This document shows positions 36,796 through 43,422 of a stretch of DNA of 64,000 nt, piece after piece; the stretch's first letter is position 1; each line of letters opens with the position of its first letter. Source of the DNA: Pseudonocardia cypriaca (lineage in GTDB: Bacteria > Actinomycetota > Actinomycetes > Mycobacteriales > Pseudonocardiaceae); NCBI RefSeq assembly GCF_006717045.1, contig NZ_VFPH01000003.1, positions 1,116,001 to 1,180,000 of the forward strand. The letters are read 5' to 3'. Made by a program: the position numbers and the translations under genes. The notes under the pieces are model-generated. The model saw only the letters and a list, made by a program, of their open reading frames with translations. It searched no databases and had not been told where the DNA came from.

Positions 36796-36976
36796 CGACG
36801 GCGGCAGGACGAGGAAGCCGAGCCCACCGCCGTGCGTGTGCGAGTGCGGCCGCCGCATCCGGGTCTCCCCGACCGTGCTGGCTGCTGGCCCGATCTCGTG
36901 CGGGGTGTGCGGGACCGACTTCACGCCTGACCTGCCCGACAAGGGGCCCCGAACGGCGAGGGGGAGCGGGGACTGA
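36782..36976 (+). pseudogene. Small zinc-ribbon sequence, probable 3' remnant
   Basis: About 64 residues with a plausible zinc ribbon: CVCECGRRIRVSPTVLAAG, then ISCGVCGTDFTPD. The coding style looks real, yet no proper start or ribosome site is seen and the upstream bases run into the antisense regulator gene. It is probably the tail of a larger protein joined here by deletion. A diverged second copy follows at 37054-37167. Confidence 0.4.
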
Positions 36977-37053
36977 ACAGCGGGTCCTGACTGGGCCCCC
37001 GGCGCTTTGACGGTGGCAGTTCGGGGGCGTGGGGCGGCACTCGGTGGCCCGGT

Positions 37054-37167
37054 GTGGAGCTACCGGCGATCCGGGTCGCGCCTACAGTTCTCACCGCGGG
37101 TCCGATCACGTGTGGGGCATGTGGGACCGAGTCCGCGGCAGAGGAGCCAGGGGAGGCAGAGCCGTGA
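37054..37167 (+). pseudogene. Second, diverged copy of the zinc-ribbon tail, overlapping the vsr start
   Basis: The frame reads AIRVAPTVLTAGPITCGACG and ends ESAAEEPGEAEP, clearly related to the copy 190 bp upstream, but it lacks the first CxCxC pair. Its TGA overlaps the vsr GTG (GTGA), so it might still be translated and couple vsr translation. From GTG 37054 it would be 37 residues. Confidence 0.4.
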
Positions 37168-37700
37168 CCGCAGAGGGCACGCAACGCTCGTCGTGCCGGC
37201 CTGGCCAGGCGGGTCGTGCAGCAACGCCGATGCCGTCGTCGCCGGAGGCCGCGAGGCGCATGCGTGCCAACCGGCGCCGCGACACCACGCCCGAGTTGCT
37301 GCTCAGGCGCGCGCTTCATGCCCGCGGATGGCGGTATCGGGTTGACGCCGCGGTGCTTCCCGGCCTTCGGCGGCGTGCCGACATCGTCTTCGCCAGGCAG
37401 CGCGTCGCGGTCTTCGTCGACGGCTGCTTCTGGCACGCATGTCCGGTGCATGGGACGGAGTCCAAGGCGAACAAACGATTCTGGGCGGACAAGCTCGCAG
37501 CGAATCGGCGCCGCGACGAGGACACCGACAGGCGTCTGATTGGTGCTGGTTGGACCGTCGTCCGCGTGTGGGAGCACGAGGACGTGCCCACGGCGGTCGA
37601 GAAGCTCGAGGAGGTCCTGCGACGCTCGGTCGACCCTCGTCGGCCGCGAGGGGCCAACCCGAGAAAGGCAGCTCGCAACTCGAGTGATTTGACAGATTGA
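37164..37700 (+). CDS. vsr: Very short patch repair endonuclease (Vsr)
   Basis: The 178-residue nuclease has RRMRANRRRDTTPELLLRRA, the catalytic region RRRADIVFARQRVAVFVDGC with FWHACPVHG (metal-site Asp and His, zinc Cys), NKRFWADKLAANRRRD, and VVRVWEHEDVP. Vsr nicks T:G mismatches made when 5-methylcytosine deaminates, protecting genomes that carry a C5-methyltransferase such as the one 1.6 kb downstream. GGGGAGG precedes the GTG, which overlaps the stop of the small upstream frame. A strong terminator follows. Confidence 0.93.
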   Translation: MTAEGTQRSSCRPGQAGRAATPMPSSPEAARRMRANRRRDTTPELLLRRALHARGWRYRVDAAVLPGLRRRADIVFARQRVAVFVDGCFWHACPVHGTESKANKRFWADKLAANRRRDEDTDRRLIGAGWTVVRVWEHEDVPTAVEKLEEVLRRSVDPRRPRGANPRKAARNSSDLTD

Positions 37701-37718
37701 CTCGGGAGACCCAAGATA

Positions 37719-37750
37719 GTGGAGCCCCGGCCTGCTGGCCGGGGCTCCAC
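37719..37750 (+). terminator. Terminator after vsr
   Basis: A perfect 14-bp stem, GTGGAGCCCCGGCC (37719-37732) with GGCCGGGGCTCCAC (37737-37750), and a TGCT loop. It ends the vsr unit, so the next gene has its own promoter. Confidence 0.85.
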
Positions 37751-37856
37751 TCACGCTCCCCGATTCGAGGACCGCCGACTTGCAGGGTGGCACCAGCAAG
37801 TCTAGGTGTCCCATGTTCGCGGAGCAATGACGCCTTCTTGGAGGCATCGCATTACC

Positions 37857-39155
37857 ATGAGCCTGCCCACCAGCAGCTCCGCGACCGTGAACGTCGCCGA
37901 GTTCATCGACCCGAGCAGGGCTTCGGCCATCACCTGCCTGTATGTGGACGAGCACTCCGTCCTGGCGACCCTCTCCCTCGGTCACCTCCTTGAGCTGGTT
38001 CCCGATCCGGAGAAGCTCGAGGACAAGAAGCTCCGCCCGTCCATGCTCGCTGACCCTGCGCTGGCCAAGCACATCGAGGAGCGCGAGCGCATCCAGCGCC
38101 TCTTCACCGGCGAGAAGCGCCGAAACGTGCCGCGCTACGGCGAGTTCATCCTCAACCGGACCATCAACGGCGAGCACCGCGGAACCCCGCCCATCCTCCT
38201 CGGCACGCCCGTGAAGCTGCGGGTGGTCAGGATGCCCGATGGATCAGCGAAGATCGGTCTACCGTTCGGGCGCAAGCTGATCGCCGTCGACGGCGAGACG
38301 CAGCGAGCTGCCTGGACCCGCGTCAACAACGAGCTGCTGCTGAGGATCGACGCCGGCGAGAACCTCCAGGAGCTGCTTGAGGACATCCGGGTGCCGGTGG
38401 AGATCCACCACGGGCTGGGGCCCGATGAGCTCGGCGACCTCTTCTACTGGCGCAATGTCCTCGGCACGAAGGTCAACGCCAACGAGGCGCTGTCCCGGGA
38501 CATGCACGACCCCGCGACGCAGATCGTTCGGCACATCCTCGACATGCCGATCCAGCGCGTCGACGGCCAGCGCGTTCGTGTCTCCGCCGTGGTCATGCAG
38601 TCCAGCAGGCAGGTCGGCAAGACCGCGCAGGAGTGGATCACGCTCAGCGCTCTGCGCACGCTCGTGGTCACCACGCTGCTGGGCCGGCCGGGCTTTCAGT
38701 ATGGAGCCAAGCCCGTCCCCGGCATGGACGACGTCGACTTCCGCCATGTCCGCGACGAGATCAGCAAGGTGATCCACGCGATTCTGCAGCGCTTCGCGGT
38801 GCAGTTCACCAACAAGAGCGAGTATCTCATCGGGGCGCCGGCCATCCTGGGCGGCATCGGCGTCCTGGCCCACCGCGTTCTCACGACCATCCCCTCCACC
38901 TCCCCCCGCCTCACGCTCGAGCAGGTCCTCGACACGCTCGACGAGATCCGGTGGGAACGCGAGGGCTTCTGGGATGGCATCGGTACTCGCCGCACCCCGA
39001 AGGGCGCGGTGACCGTCGCCGGTCCCAAGGAGGTCGGCTACGCCGTCGCGGACGCGATCGAGGGCAGCAACGAGATTACCGCTGCGAAGATCCGCGGCAG
39101 GGCCGCCGGCCAGGTCCTCCCGCCGTACCAGCCCGCTATCCCTCTTAACGCGTAG
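37857..39155 (+). CDS. DndB-like / DGQHR-type protein
   Basis: The 432-residue protein resembles the DndB/DGQHR superfamily: a variant of the DGQHR box, VDGETQRAA, lies near residue 145 in IAVDGETQRAAWTRVNNELL, preceded by a region with ILNRTINGEHRGTPPI and followed by VPVEIHHGLGPDELGDLFYW. DndB regulates DNA phosphorothioation with DndACDE, none of which is present here; other DGQHR/DUF262-related proteins sit in restriction systems. It may therefore act with the methyltransferase or DUF262 genes downstream. The start is uncertain: GGAGG lies 12 bases before ATG 37857; ATG 37827 has closer GGAG. Confidence 0.65.
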   Translation: MSLPTSSSATVNVAEFIDPSRASAITCLYVDEHSVLATLSLGHLLELVPDPEKLEDKKLRPSMLADPALAKHIEERERIQRLFTGEKRRNVPRYGEFILNRTINGEHRGTPPILLGTPVKLRVVRMPDGSAKIGLPFGRKLIAVDGETQRAAWTRVNNELLLRIDAGENLQELLEDIRVPVEIHHGLGPDELGDLFYWRNVLGTKVNANEALSRDMHDPATQIVRHILDMPIQRVDGQRVRVSAVVMQSSRQVGKTAQEWITLSALRTLVVTTLLGRPGFQYGAKPVPGMDDVDFRHVRDEISKVIHAILQRFAVQFTNKSEYLIGAPAILGGIGVLAHRVLTTIPSTSPRLTLEQVLDTLDEIRWEREGFWDGIGTRRTPKGAVTVAGPKEVGYAVADAIEGSNEITAAKIRGRAAGQVLPPYQPAIPLNA

Positions 39156-39162
39156 GTCGCGC

Positions 39163-39203
39163 CAGAGGCCCGGCTCGACAGCACCTGTCGGGCCGGGCCT
39201 CTG
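39163..39203 (+). terminator. Terminator after the DndB-like gene
   Basis: Outer 12-bp stem CAGAGGCCCGGC (39163-39174) with GCCGGGCCTCTG (39192-39203), and an inner CGACA/TGTCG stem with a five-base loop. It separates the DndB-like gene from the methyltransferase gene. Confidence 0.85.
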
Positions 39204-39249
39204 CCTGTGAGTAGCCACGAAGACGCTCGAGTTTTTGGCCGATCCGGTA

Positions 39250-39255
39250 TACGCT
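39250..39255 (+). promoter_or_regulatory. -10-like element giving a leaderless methyltransferase message
   Basis: TACGCT (TANNNT pattern) lies 7 bases before the GTG at 39263, the spacing of leaderless actinobacterial promoters; no ribosome site is visible. The overlapping TATACG at 39248-39253 is an alternative. Confidence 0.5.
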
Positions 39256-39262
39256 CCGCGCG

Positions 39263-40417
39263 GTGACCGTCAGTACGACCACCGCGCAGCACCCACTCCT
39301 GGTCCGCGACCGCCCCAACTTCGAGGCCGGCGCCCAGCATCTTCGGGTCGTCGACCTGTTCGCCGGATGCGGAGGGCTAACCCTCGGCGTCGCACAGGCC
39401 GCACACGGACACGGAGCCGGCCTCGACGTGGTGCTTGCCGTCGACTTCGTCGACGCCGCAGTAGACGTGTACCGTGACAACTTTCCATCGGCGAACGTGC
39501 GATGTGCCTCCGTCGAGGACTTCTTCGACGGAGAACTCGGCGAACTCCCAACGCCTTCCGAGCAGCGGACGCGGTCGCTCTGTCACGATATCCACCTGCT
39601 CGTGGGTGGCCCACCCTGTCAAGGACATAGCGATCTTAACAACCACACCAGGCGCGACGACCCGAAGAACGCGCTCTACGTCAGAATGGCACGAGCAGCG
39701 GAGCTTTTACGACCGGACGTCGTACTGATCGAGAACGTCCCTGCAGTGCGCCGGGACCGCAAGGACGCGGTCGGCGTGACGACTAAGCACCTGCAACAAC
39801 TCGGCTACTCGGTGGCGTCCGATGTCATAGGTGTCCACGCGCTCGGAGTAGCCCAGACCAGGAAGCGCCACATCCTGCTGGCCAGCCGAGACGGGGTACT
39901 GGATGTAGATGCGGTCCTCAACGATGTCGGCTCAAAGTACCTAGACCTGCGGTGCAACCTCCGCTGGGCGATCGGAGACTTGGTCAACGTGGACAACCCC
40001 AAGCCCTACGACCAGGTCCCCCGAGCTTCCTCAGCGAACCGGGAGCGCATGGAGTGGCTACTTCGGAACAATGAGTACGACCTGCCGAATTCACTTCGGC
40101 CCGAATGTCATCAGAACGACCACTCGTACAAGTCGATGTACGGGCGCTTGTCCTGGGATGCGCCAGCACAAACGCTGACGAGCGGATTCGGCAGTATTGG
40201 GCAAGGTCGATATATGCACCCTGAGCTTCCGCGTGCTTTGACGGCACACGAGGCAGCCCGAATCCAAGGTTTCCCAGACTACTTCACGTTTGCTTCGGCG
40301 AAACTACGTGCGCAGTTGGCAGACATAATAGGCAACGCAGTCCCGCCCGCTCTGAGTAGCGCCATCGCGAGCAGGCTCATCCCAGGACTCTTAGCGGATA
40401 CATCAGCCGTGGCGTAG
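39263..40417 (+). CDS. DNA (cytosine-5)-methyltransferase
   Basis: The 384-residue enzyme shows all main C5-MTase motifs in order: I VVDLFAGCGGLTLGV, IV with the catalytic Cys near residue 119 in LLVGGPPCQGHSDLN, VI LIENVPAV, VIII AQTRKRHILLAS, a short target-recognition region around residues 235-315, IX ALTAHEAARIQGFPDYF, and X IIGNAVPPALSSAI. It would transfer methyl from SAM to C5 of cytosine in a sequence not predictable here. No classical restriction endonuclease gene is next to it. Base composition is lower in GC than in chromosomal genes. Vsr upstream is its natural partner. Confidence 0.93.
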   Translation: MTVSTTTAQHPLLVRDRPNFEAGAQHLRVVDLFAGCGGLTLGVAQAAHGHGAGLDVVLAVDFVDAAVDVYRDNFPSANVRCASVEDFFDGELGELPTPSEQRTRSLCHDIHLLVGGPPCQGHSDLNNHTRRDDPKNALYVRMARAAELLRPDVVLIENVPAVRRDRKDAVGVTTKHLQQLGYSVASDVIGVHALGVAQTRKRHILLASRDGVLDVDAVLNDVGSKYLDLRCNLRWAIGDLVNVDNPKPYDQVPRASSANRERMEWLLRNNEYDLPNSLRPECHQNDHSYKSMYGRLSWDAPAQTLTSGFGSIGQGRYMHPELPRALTAHEAARIQGFPDYFTFASAKLRAQLADIIGNAVPPALSSAIASRLIPGLLADTSAVA

Positions 40418-40803
40418 GGGGCGTGAGTGGAGCCGGCGACGTTGCCGACTGCCCACGCATCGCCGAGGCGTTCGTCCGGTGCCTCTGCGCAGACGACCTC
40501 AGCTGCAGGACCGGCCTGCGCTGGCCAGCAAGTCGCTCATGACCGCAGACGCGCCACTCGACGAACCGAACCGTCTTTGAGGGGCCGTCGCCTCGCCTGG
40601 ACGATGAGCGACAGACTCGTTGCGGACGAGATGCCACTGTCTCGTGGCCGTACGTTCACGGCGCGGCCCCGCGGCTTGACCGCGTGTCCCAGCGGAGCGC
40701 TCCAGCGCTGCCGGCTGTCGGGGGCACGATGTCCTGGCCGAACGTCGCCGTCTTACGGCAGTCGCTGCGTTCTCTGCGGGAGGCAATGGCCTATCCTCCA
40801 GCT
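40418..40803. other. Gene-free gap between methyltransferase and DUF262 genes
   Basis: 386 bp without a supported gene. Its first part is GC-rich like the chromosome, in contrast to the flanks. TATCCT at 40792-40797 ends 6 bases before the DUF262 ATG and is a likely -10 element for a leaderless message. Confidence 0.5.
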
Positions 40804-41919
40804 ATGGCCGAGCCCTTCGAAGTCACCAAGACAGTCTACAGCGTTCTAGACTTTCTTGAGTGGCAGCGGCAAGGAACGTTAAACCTTCGTCCCTACTTCC
40901 AGCGCAACAGTGTTTGGACTCCCAAGGCCAAGAGTCAACTCATAGACACCTTCCTCAGGGGTTGGCCAGTGCCGATCATTTTTCTGCAGATGAAGACTGA
41001 TCCCGGGACTCTCAGGAATATTCGACACGTCGTAGACGGTCAGCAGCGTCTACGCACGATCCTGGCCTACCTAGATATCGATTCGCTCCCGGATGCTGAT
41101 GAGTCTGACCACTTTACGGTGCTGCGCTCGCATAATCGGGAGTACGGAGGAATGAGCTTCAGTGCGCTCCCGCAGAATATCAAGGAGCGATTGATCCAAA
41201 CTGAGTTGTCGGTTCATGTACTGCCGACTTCGATGCCGGATGCCGAGCTTCTTCAGATCTTCGCCCGACTAAACTCTACTGGCCTGCGGCTCAACTTCCA
41301 GGAGTTGCGCAATGCTAAATATCACGGCGAATTTAAGCAATTCGCGTACGATCTGTCGTACGAGCAGCTAGATCGCTGGAGGGAATGGGAGACCTTTACT
41401 CCGCACGATATCGCCACGATGGATGATGTCGAGTTTACAAGCGAGCTCATCTACTTGGCCCTGCATGGGGTTTCGGCCAAATCGAAATCGACTCTTGACA
41501 GGATGTATGAAGATTTCGATGACGAGTTTCGATTCGCTGATGCGGTCTTGGAACGACTTCGACTGGCCTTCGGGATCGTGGATGATCTGGTTCGGCCAGA
41601 CAAGTCAGGCCGGCAGTTGCGACGGTTTCGTCAACAGGGCTGGTTGTACAGTCTCTTCGCGCTTGCCCTGGCTGAACGATTCGGAGCTCCGCTATTAGAG
41701 CAGCCTGCGGACCCGGACATGTCGAACATCGAAGGAATCGGGCCGCGCACTCTGCACAAGTTGCTAACGGCGGCACACGACCGTCTCGAGAGCTTGTCGG
41801 ATCTTCCTGATGACCTCCAGAAGGCACTACGCGGGGCGGCGACTGATCGATCAAGTCGAATCGCTCGGGTCAATTTCTTGATGGGTCGAGTTAAGGCAGC
41901 CAAGGATTCCGATGGCTAA
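40804..41919 (+). CDS. DUF262 (ParB/Srx-fold, GmrS-like) domain protein
   Basis: The 371-residue protein has the N-terminal DUF262 domain: LRPYFQRNSVWTPKAKSQL (RPYFQR box) and HVVDGQQRLRTILAYL (DGQQR near residue 78), followed by ARLNSTGLRLNFQELRNAKY and a helical C-terminus. DUF262 domains occur in GmrSD-type modification-dependent restriction enzymes, where they bind nucleotide and act as sensor or nuclease; the DUF1524 HNH part of GmrD is absent here. The stop overlaps the HEPN gene start by 8 bp. ATG 40804 was chosen for the leaderless -10 just before it. AT-richer than the chromosome. Confidence 0.85.
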   Translation: MAEPFEVTKTVYSVLDFLEWQRQGTLNLRPYFQRNSVWTPKAKSQLIDTFLRGWPVPIIFLQMKTDPGTLRNIRHVVDGQQRLRTILAYLDIDSLPDADESDHFTVLRSHNREYGGMSFSALPQNIKERLIQTELSVHVLPTSMPDAELLQIFARLNSTGLRLNFQELRNAKYHGEFKQFAYDLSYEQLDRWREWETFTPHDIATMDDVEFTSELIYLALHGVSAKSKSTLDRMYEDFDDEFRFADAVLERLRLAFGIVDDLVRPDKSGRQLRRFRQQGWLYSLFALALAERFGAPLLEQPADPDMSNIEGIGPRTLHKLLTAAHDRLESLSDLPDDLQKALRGAATDRSSRIARVNFLMGRVKAAKDSDG

Positions 41920-42727
41920 GGGGGCCGAGATATACGACCAGTTCCATGCTAGGCTGGATCGGTTACTCAAAGTCGCCTTGGATGCCCGAACTTCCCGGCG
42001 AGCGGGGGGTATGAGTCAAAGAAGCGTCGATTCCGTGCATGAAGCGACACTTCTCGGCATGGTCAGTTTATTTGAAAATTTTCTTGAGGAACTCTTTTGG
42101 TCGTGCGTGATGAACAAGTCGGCTTTGAAGGGCGTTAAGCCTACCCTCAGCATCTCGAGGCAATCAGTCGGGGAAGCCATTCTTCTAGCCGACAGGCCTT
42201 ACTTGACTTGGCTCCCTGTTGATGAAACGATTCGCCGCGCACGCATCTTCCTGGTTGGGGGCAGACCGTTCTCGCGCCTTGAGAGGCGTCCCGATAAGGC
42301 CACACTTTCTCAGATTCTCAAGGTTAGGCATGCGATAGCACACAACTCCGGAAAGGCCAAGAAGGACTTCTCAGCGCTCATTGAACCGGCACGCCTTCGA
42401 CCAGGTAGGCGGACGCCGGCGGGATGGTTGCAGGCGAGTCAGCAAGGCTCATTCATTCACGAGAGATATGGCCTAGCATTAAAGACGGCAGCCGGAGGAC
42501 TGGTTGCGAGCACCGACGCAAAGGCGGACGCGATCCTGCAGCCGGCACCCCCTTTCGGCAATCGAGAATCCCCCGGTAGGGGAAACTATCGATGCCTTCG
42601 GTGCAGGAACATAGTTCGCTTGAGAGGAGACGCCGATCGGCTCGAAATCTGCGCTGCATGTGGCGGGCGGCCTGGGTGTGCAACGTGTGGGCGCGGAGCA
42701 CTAAGCCAATGGGAGCGAGTCTATTGA
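41912..42727 (+). CDS. HEPN-domain protein with C-terminal zinc ribbon (toxin-like RNase candidate)
   Basis: The 271-residue protein has a helical HEPN-like region with the RxxxxH motif at residues 139-144 (ILKVRHAIAHNSGK), preceded by SVDSVHEATLLGMVSLFENF and a long hydrophobic helix. The C-terminal zinc ribbon begins near residue 225 (YRCLRCRNIVRL, then ICAACGGRPGCATCGRG, six cysteines). It resembles the MAE_28990-type HEPN proteins. HEPN proteins with RxxxxH commonly cut RNA. Its ATG overlaps the DUF262 stop by 8 bp (ATGGCTAA), so the two are translated together. RNase activity is inference. Confidence 0.75.
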   Translation: MAKGAEIYDQFHARLDRLLKVALDARTSRRAGGMSQRSVDSVHEATLLGMVSLFENFLEELFWSCVMNKSALKGVKPTLSISRQSVGEAILLADRPYLTWLPVDETIRRARIFLVGGRPFSRLERRPDKATLSQILKVRHAIAHNSGKAKKDFSALIEPARLRPGRRTPAGWLQASQQGSFIHERYGLALKTAAGGLVASTDAKADAILQPAPPFGNRESPGRGNYRCLRCRNIVRLRGDADRLEICAACGGRPGCATCGRGALSQWERVY

Positions 42728-43007
42728 TATCGTATACCTCGATCTGCGCGTCGCGCCTCCTGCCGCGGTTGGTTGAGGGCCGGAGTCGCTTCGCCGAACA
42801 GGGTGGCCGCGGCCCGGTGAAGCTGTACGACCGCGACAACCGCACCACGTGACTCAGGTGGATCGTCGGCCAGGGTTATGCCGGACGCTGCCCGTGACAC
42901 GAGTGGTGACACGAAGTGTGGTCAACCGTTGCGGTACGAGTGGGCCGCCGCGGTGGGTCGCGGCACCGTAGTTGCTGGTGGTGGCCCTGGTCATCGTCGT
43001 CGACCAG
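42728..43007. other. Right end of the island, no gene
   Basis: 280 bp with no supported gene. Two direct copies of GTGACACGA (42894-42902 and 42906-42914) lie about 100 bp inside attR, with a related TGACACGG at 32658-32665 inside attL; they could be integrase arm sites. Confidence 0.4.
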
Positions 43008-43051
43008 CTTTGCAAGGCGGGGGTTAGGGGTTCGATTCCCCTCGTCTCCAC
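43008..43051 (+). repeat. attR, 44-bp direct repeat of the tRNA-Ala 3' end
   Basis: Identical over 44 bases to 32564-32607. It carries only the 3' part of the tRNA (anticodon loop to discriminator), so it is an attachment site and not a second tRNA gene. Confidence 0.93.
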
Positions 43052-43107
43052 GCTCGGGGCGAGCCTGCTCGCGGAGTGCGCTCGCCTGCTCGCGTGTCGT
43101 TTTCACT

Positions 43108-43154
43108 CTGGGGGGCCCAGCCCCCCAGACCCCCGGCCGGGGGCTCGCCCCCGG
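43108..43154 (+). terminator. Two tandem GC hairpins just outside attR
   Basis: CTGGGGGG/CCCCCCAG (43108-43115 and 43121-43128) and CCGGGGG/CCCCCGG (43137-43143 and 43148-43154). Before integration they would have stood about 57 bp after the tRNA-Ala 3' end and probably were its terminator. Confidence 0.55.
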
Positions 43155-43166
43155 ACCCCCATCCCC

Positions 43167-43277
43167 GTGGTTGCGTGGCCGTGGTCGGTCGCGCTCCCCG
43201 GCAGTGGTCGCGTTTGCCGGCGGTAGTTGGTTTGCCGTCGGTGGTTGCGTTGCCCGGTAGTGGTCACGTCGCCGTCG
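43167..43277 (+). repeat. Imperfect tandem repeat, unit about 18-19 bp
   Basis: Units beginning GTGGTTGCGT or GTGGTCGCGT start at 43167, 43181, 43204, 43223, 43241 and 43260 with consensus near GTGGTCGCGTTGCCGGCG. No spacer structure, so not CRISPR. The surrounding 43052-43422 contains no supported gene. Confidence 0.5.
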
Positions 43278-43422
43278 GTGTCGCCTCGTTGAGGGGCGTG
43301 CCCACGCCGCCGGCTCGAGGCTCGCTTCGCGCGCTGGCTCGTGATCATGGCGTGGGCGGGTCGGGGTTGATCTCCAAAGGGCGTCCCCCGGGGCGTCAGT
43401 AGATCACTCTGCCAGACTCGGT

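Larger units (their letters stand above)
32564..43051. mobile_element. Integrated island at tRNA-Ala carrying defence-type genes
   Basis: The island is bounded by 44-bp direct repeats and begins with an integrase gene 90 bp from attL, reading inwards. About 10.4 kb. Contents: integrase, winged-helix/alkyltransferase-like protein, CutA-like protein, truncated regulator, zinc-ribbon remnants, vsr, DndB-like gene, C5-methyltransferase, DUF262 gene, HEPN gene. No conjugation or replication genes are seen, so it is a genomic island or a decayed integrative element, possibly mobilised by a helper. Base composition drops clearly from about 39.6 kb to 42.7 kb. Confidence 0.9.

Noticed and set aside
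40418..40803. Extended N-terminus for the DUF262 protein from upstream in-frame starts
   Set aside because: Upstream codons show no family similarity, and a -10-like TATCCT sits inside that stretch, right before ATG 40804.
42728..42852. Continuation of a coding frame after the HEPN gene (ending VKLYDRDNRTT)
   Set aside because: No start, ribosome site or family match; it could be a worn fragment, but evidence is too thin to call.
43008..43051. Possible second tRNA-Ala gene
   Set aside because: Only the 3' 44 bases are present; acceptor 5' strand, D-arm and 5' anticodon stem are missing, so it is attR.
43167..43277. CRISPR-like array
   Set aside because: Units of 18-19 bp follow each other directly without spacers, are imperfect, and no cas genes are present.
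43052..43422. Open frames between attR and the permease gene
   Set aside because: Compositionally driven by repeats and G/C tracts; no initiation signals or recognisable protein.
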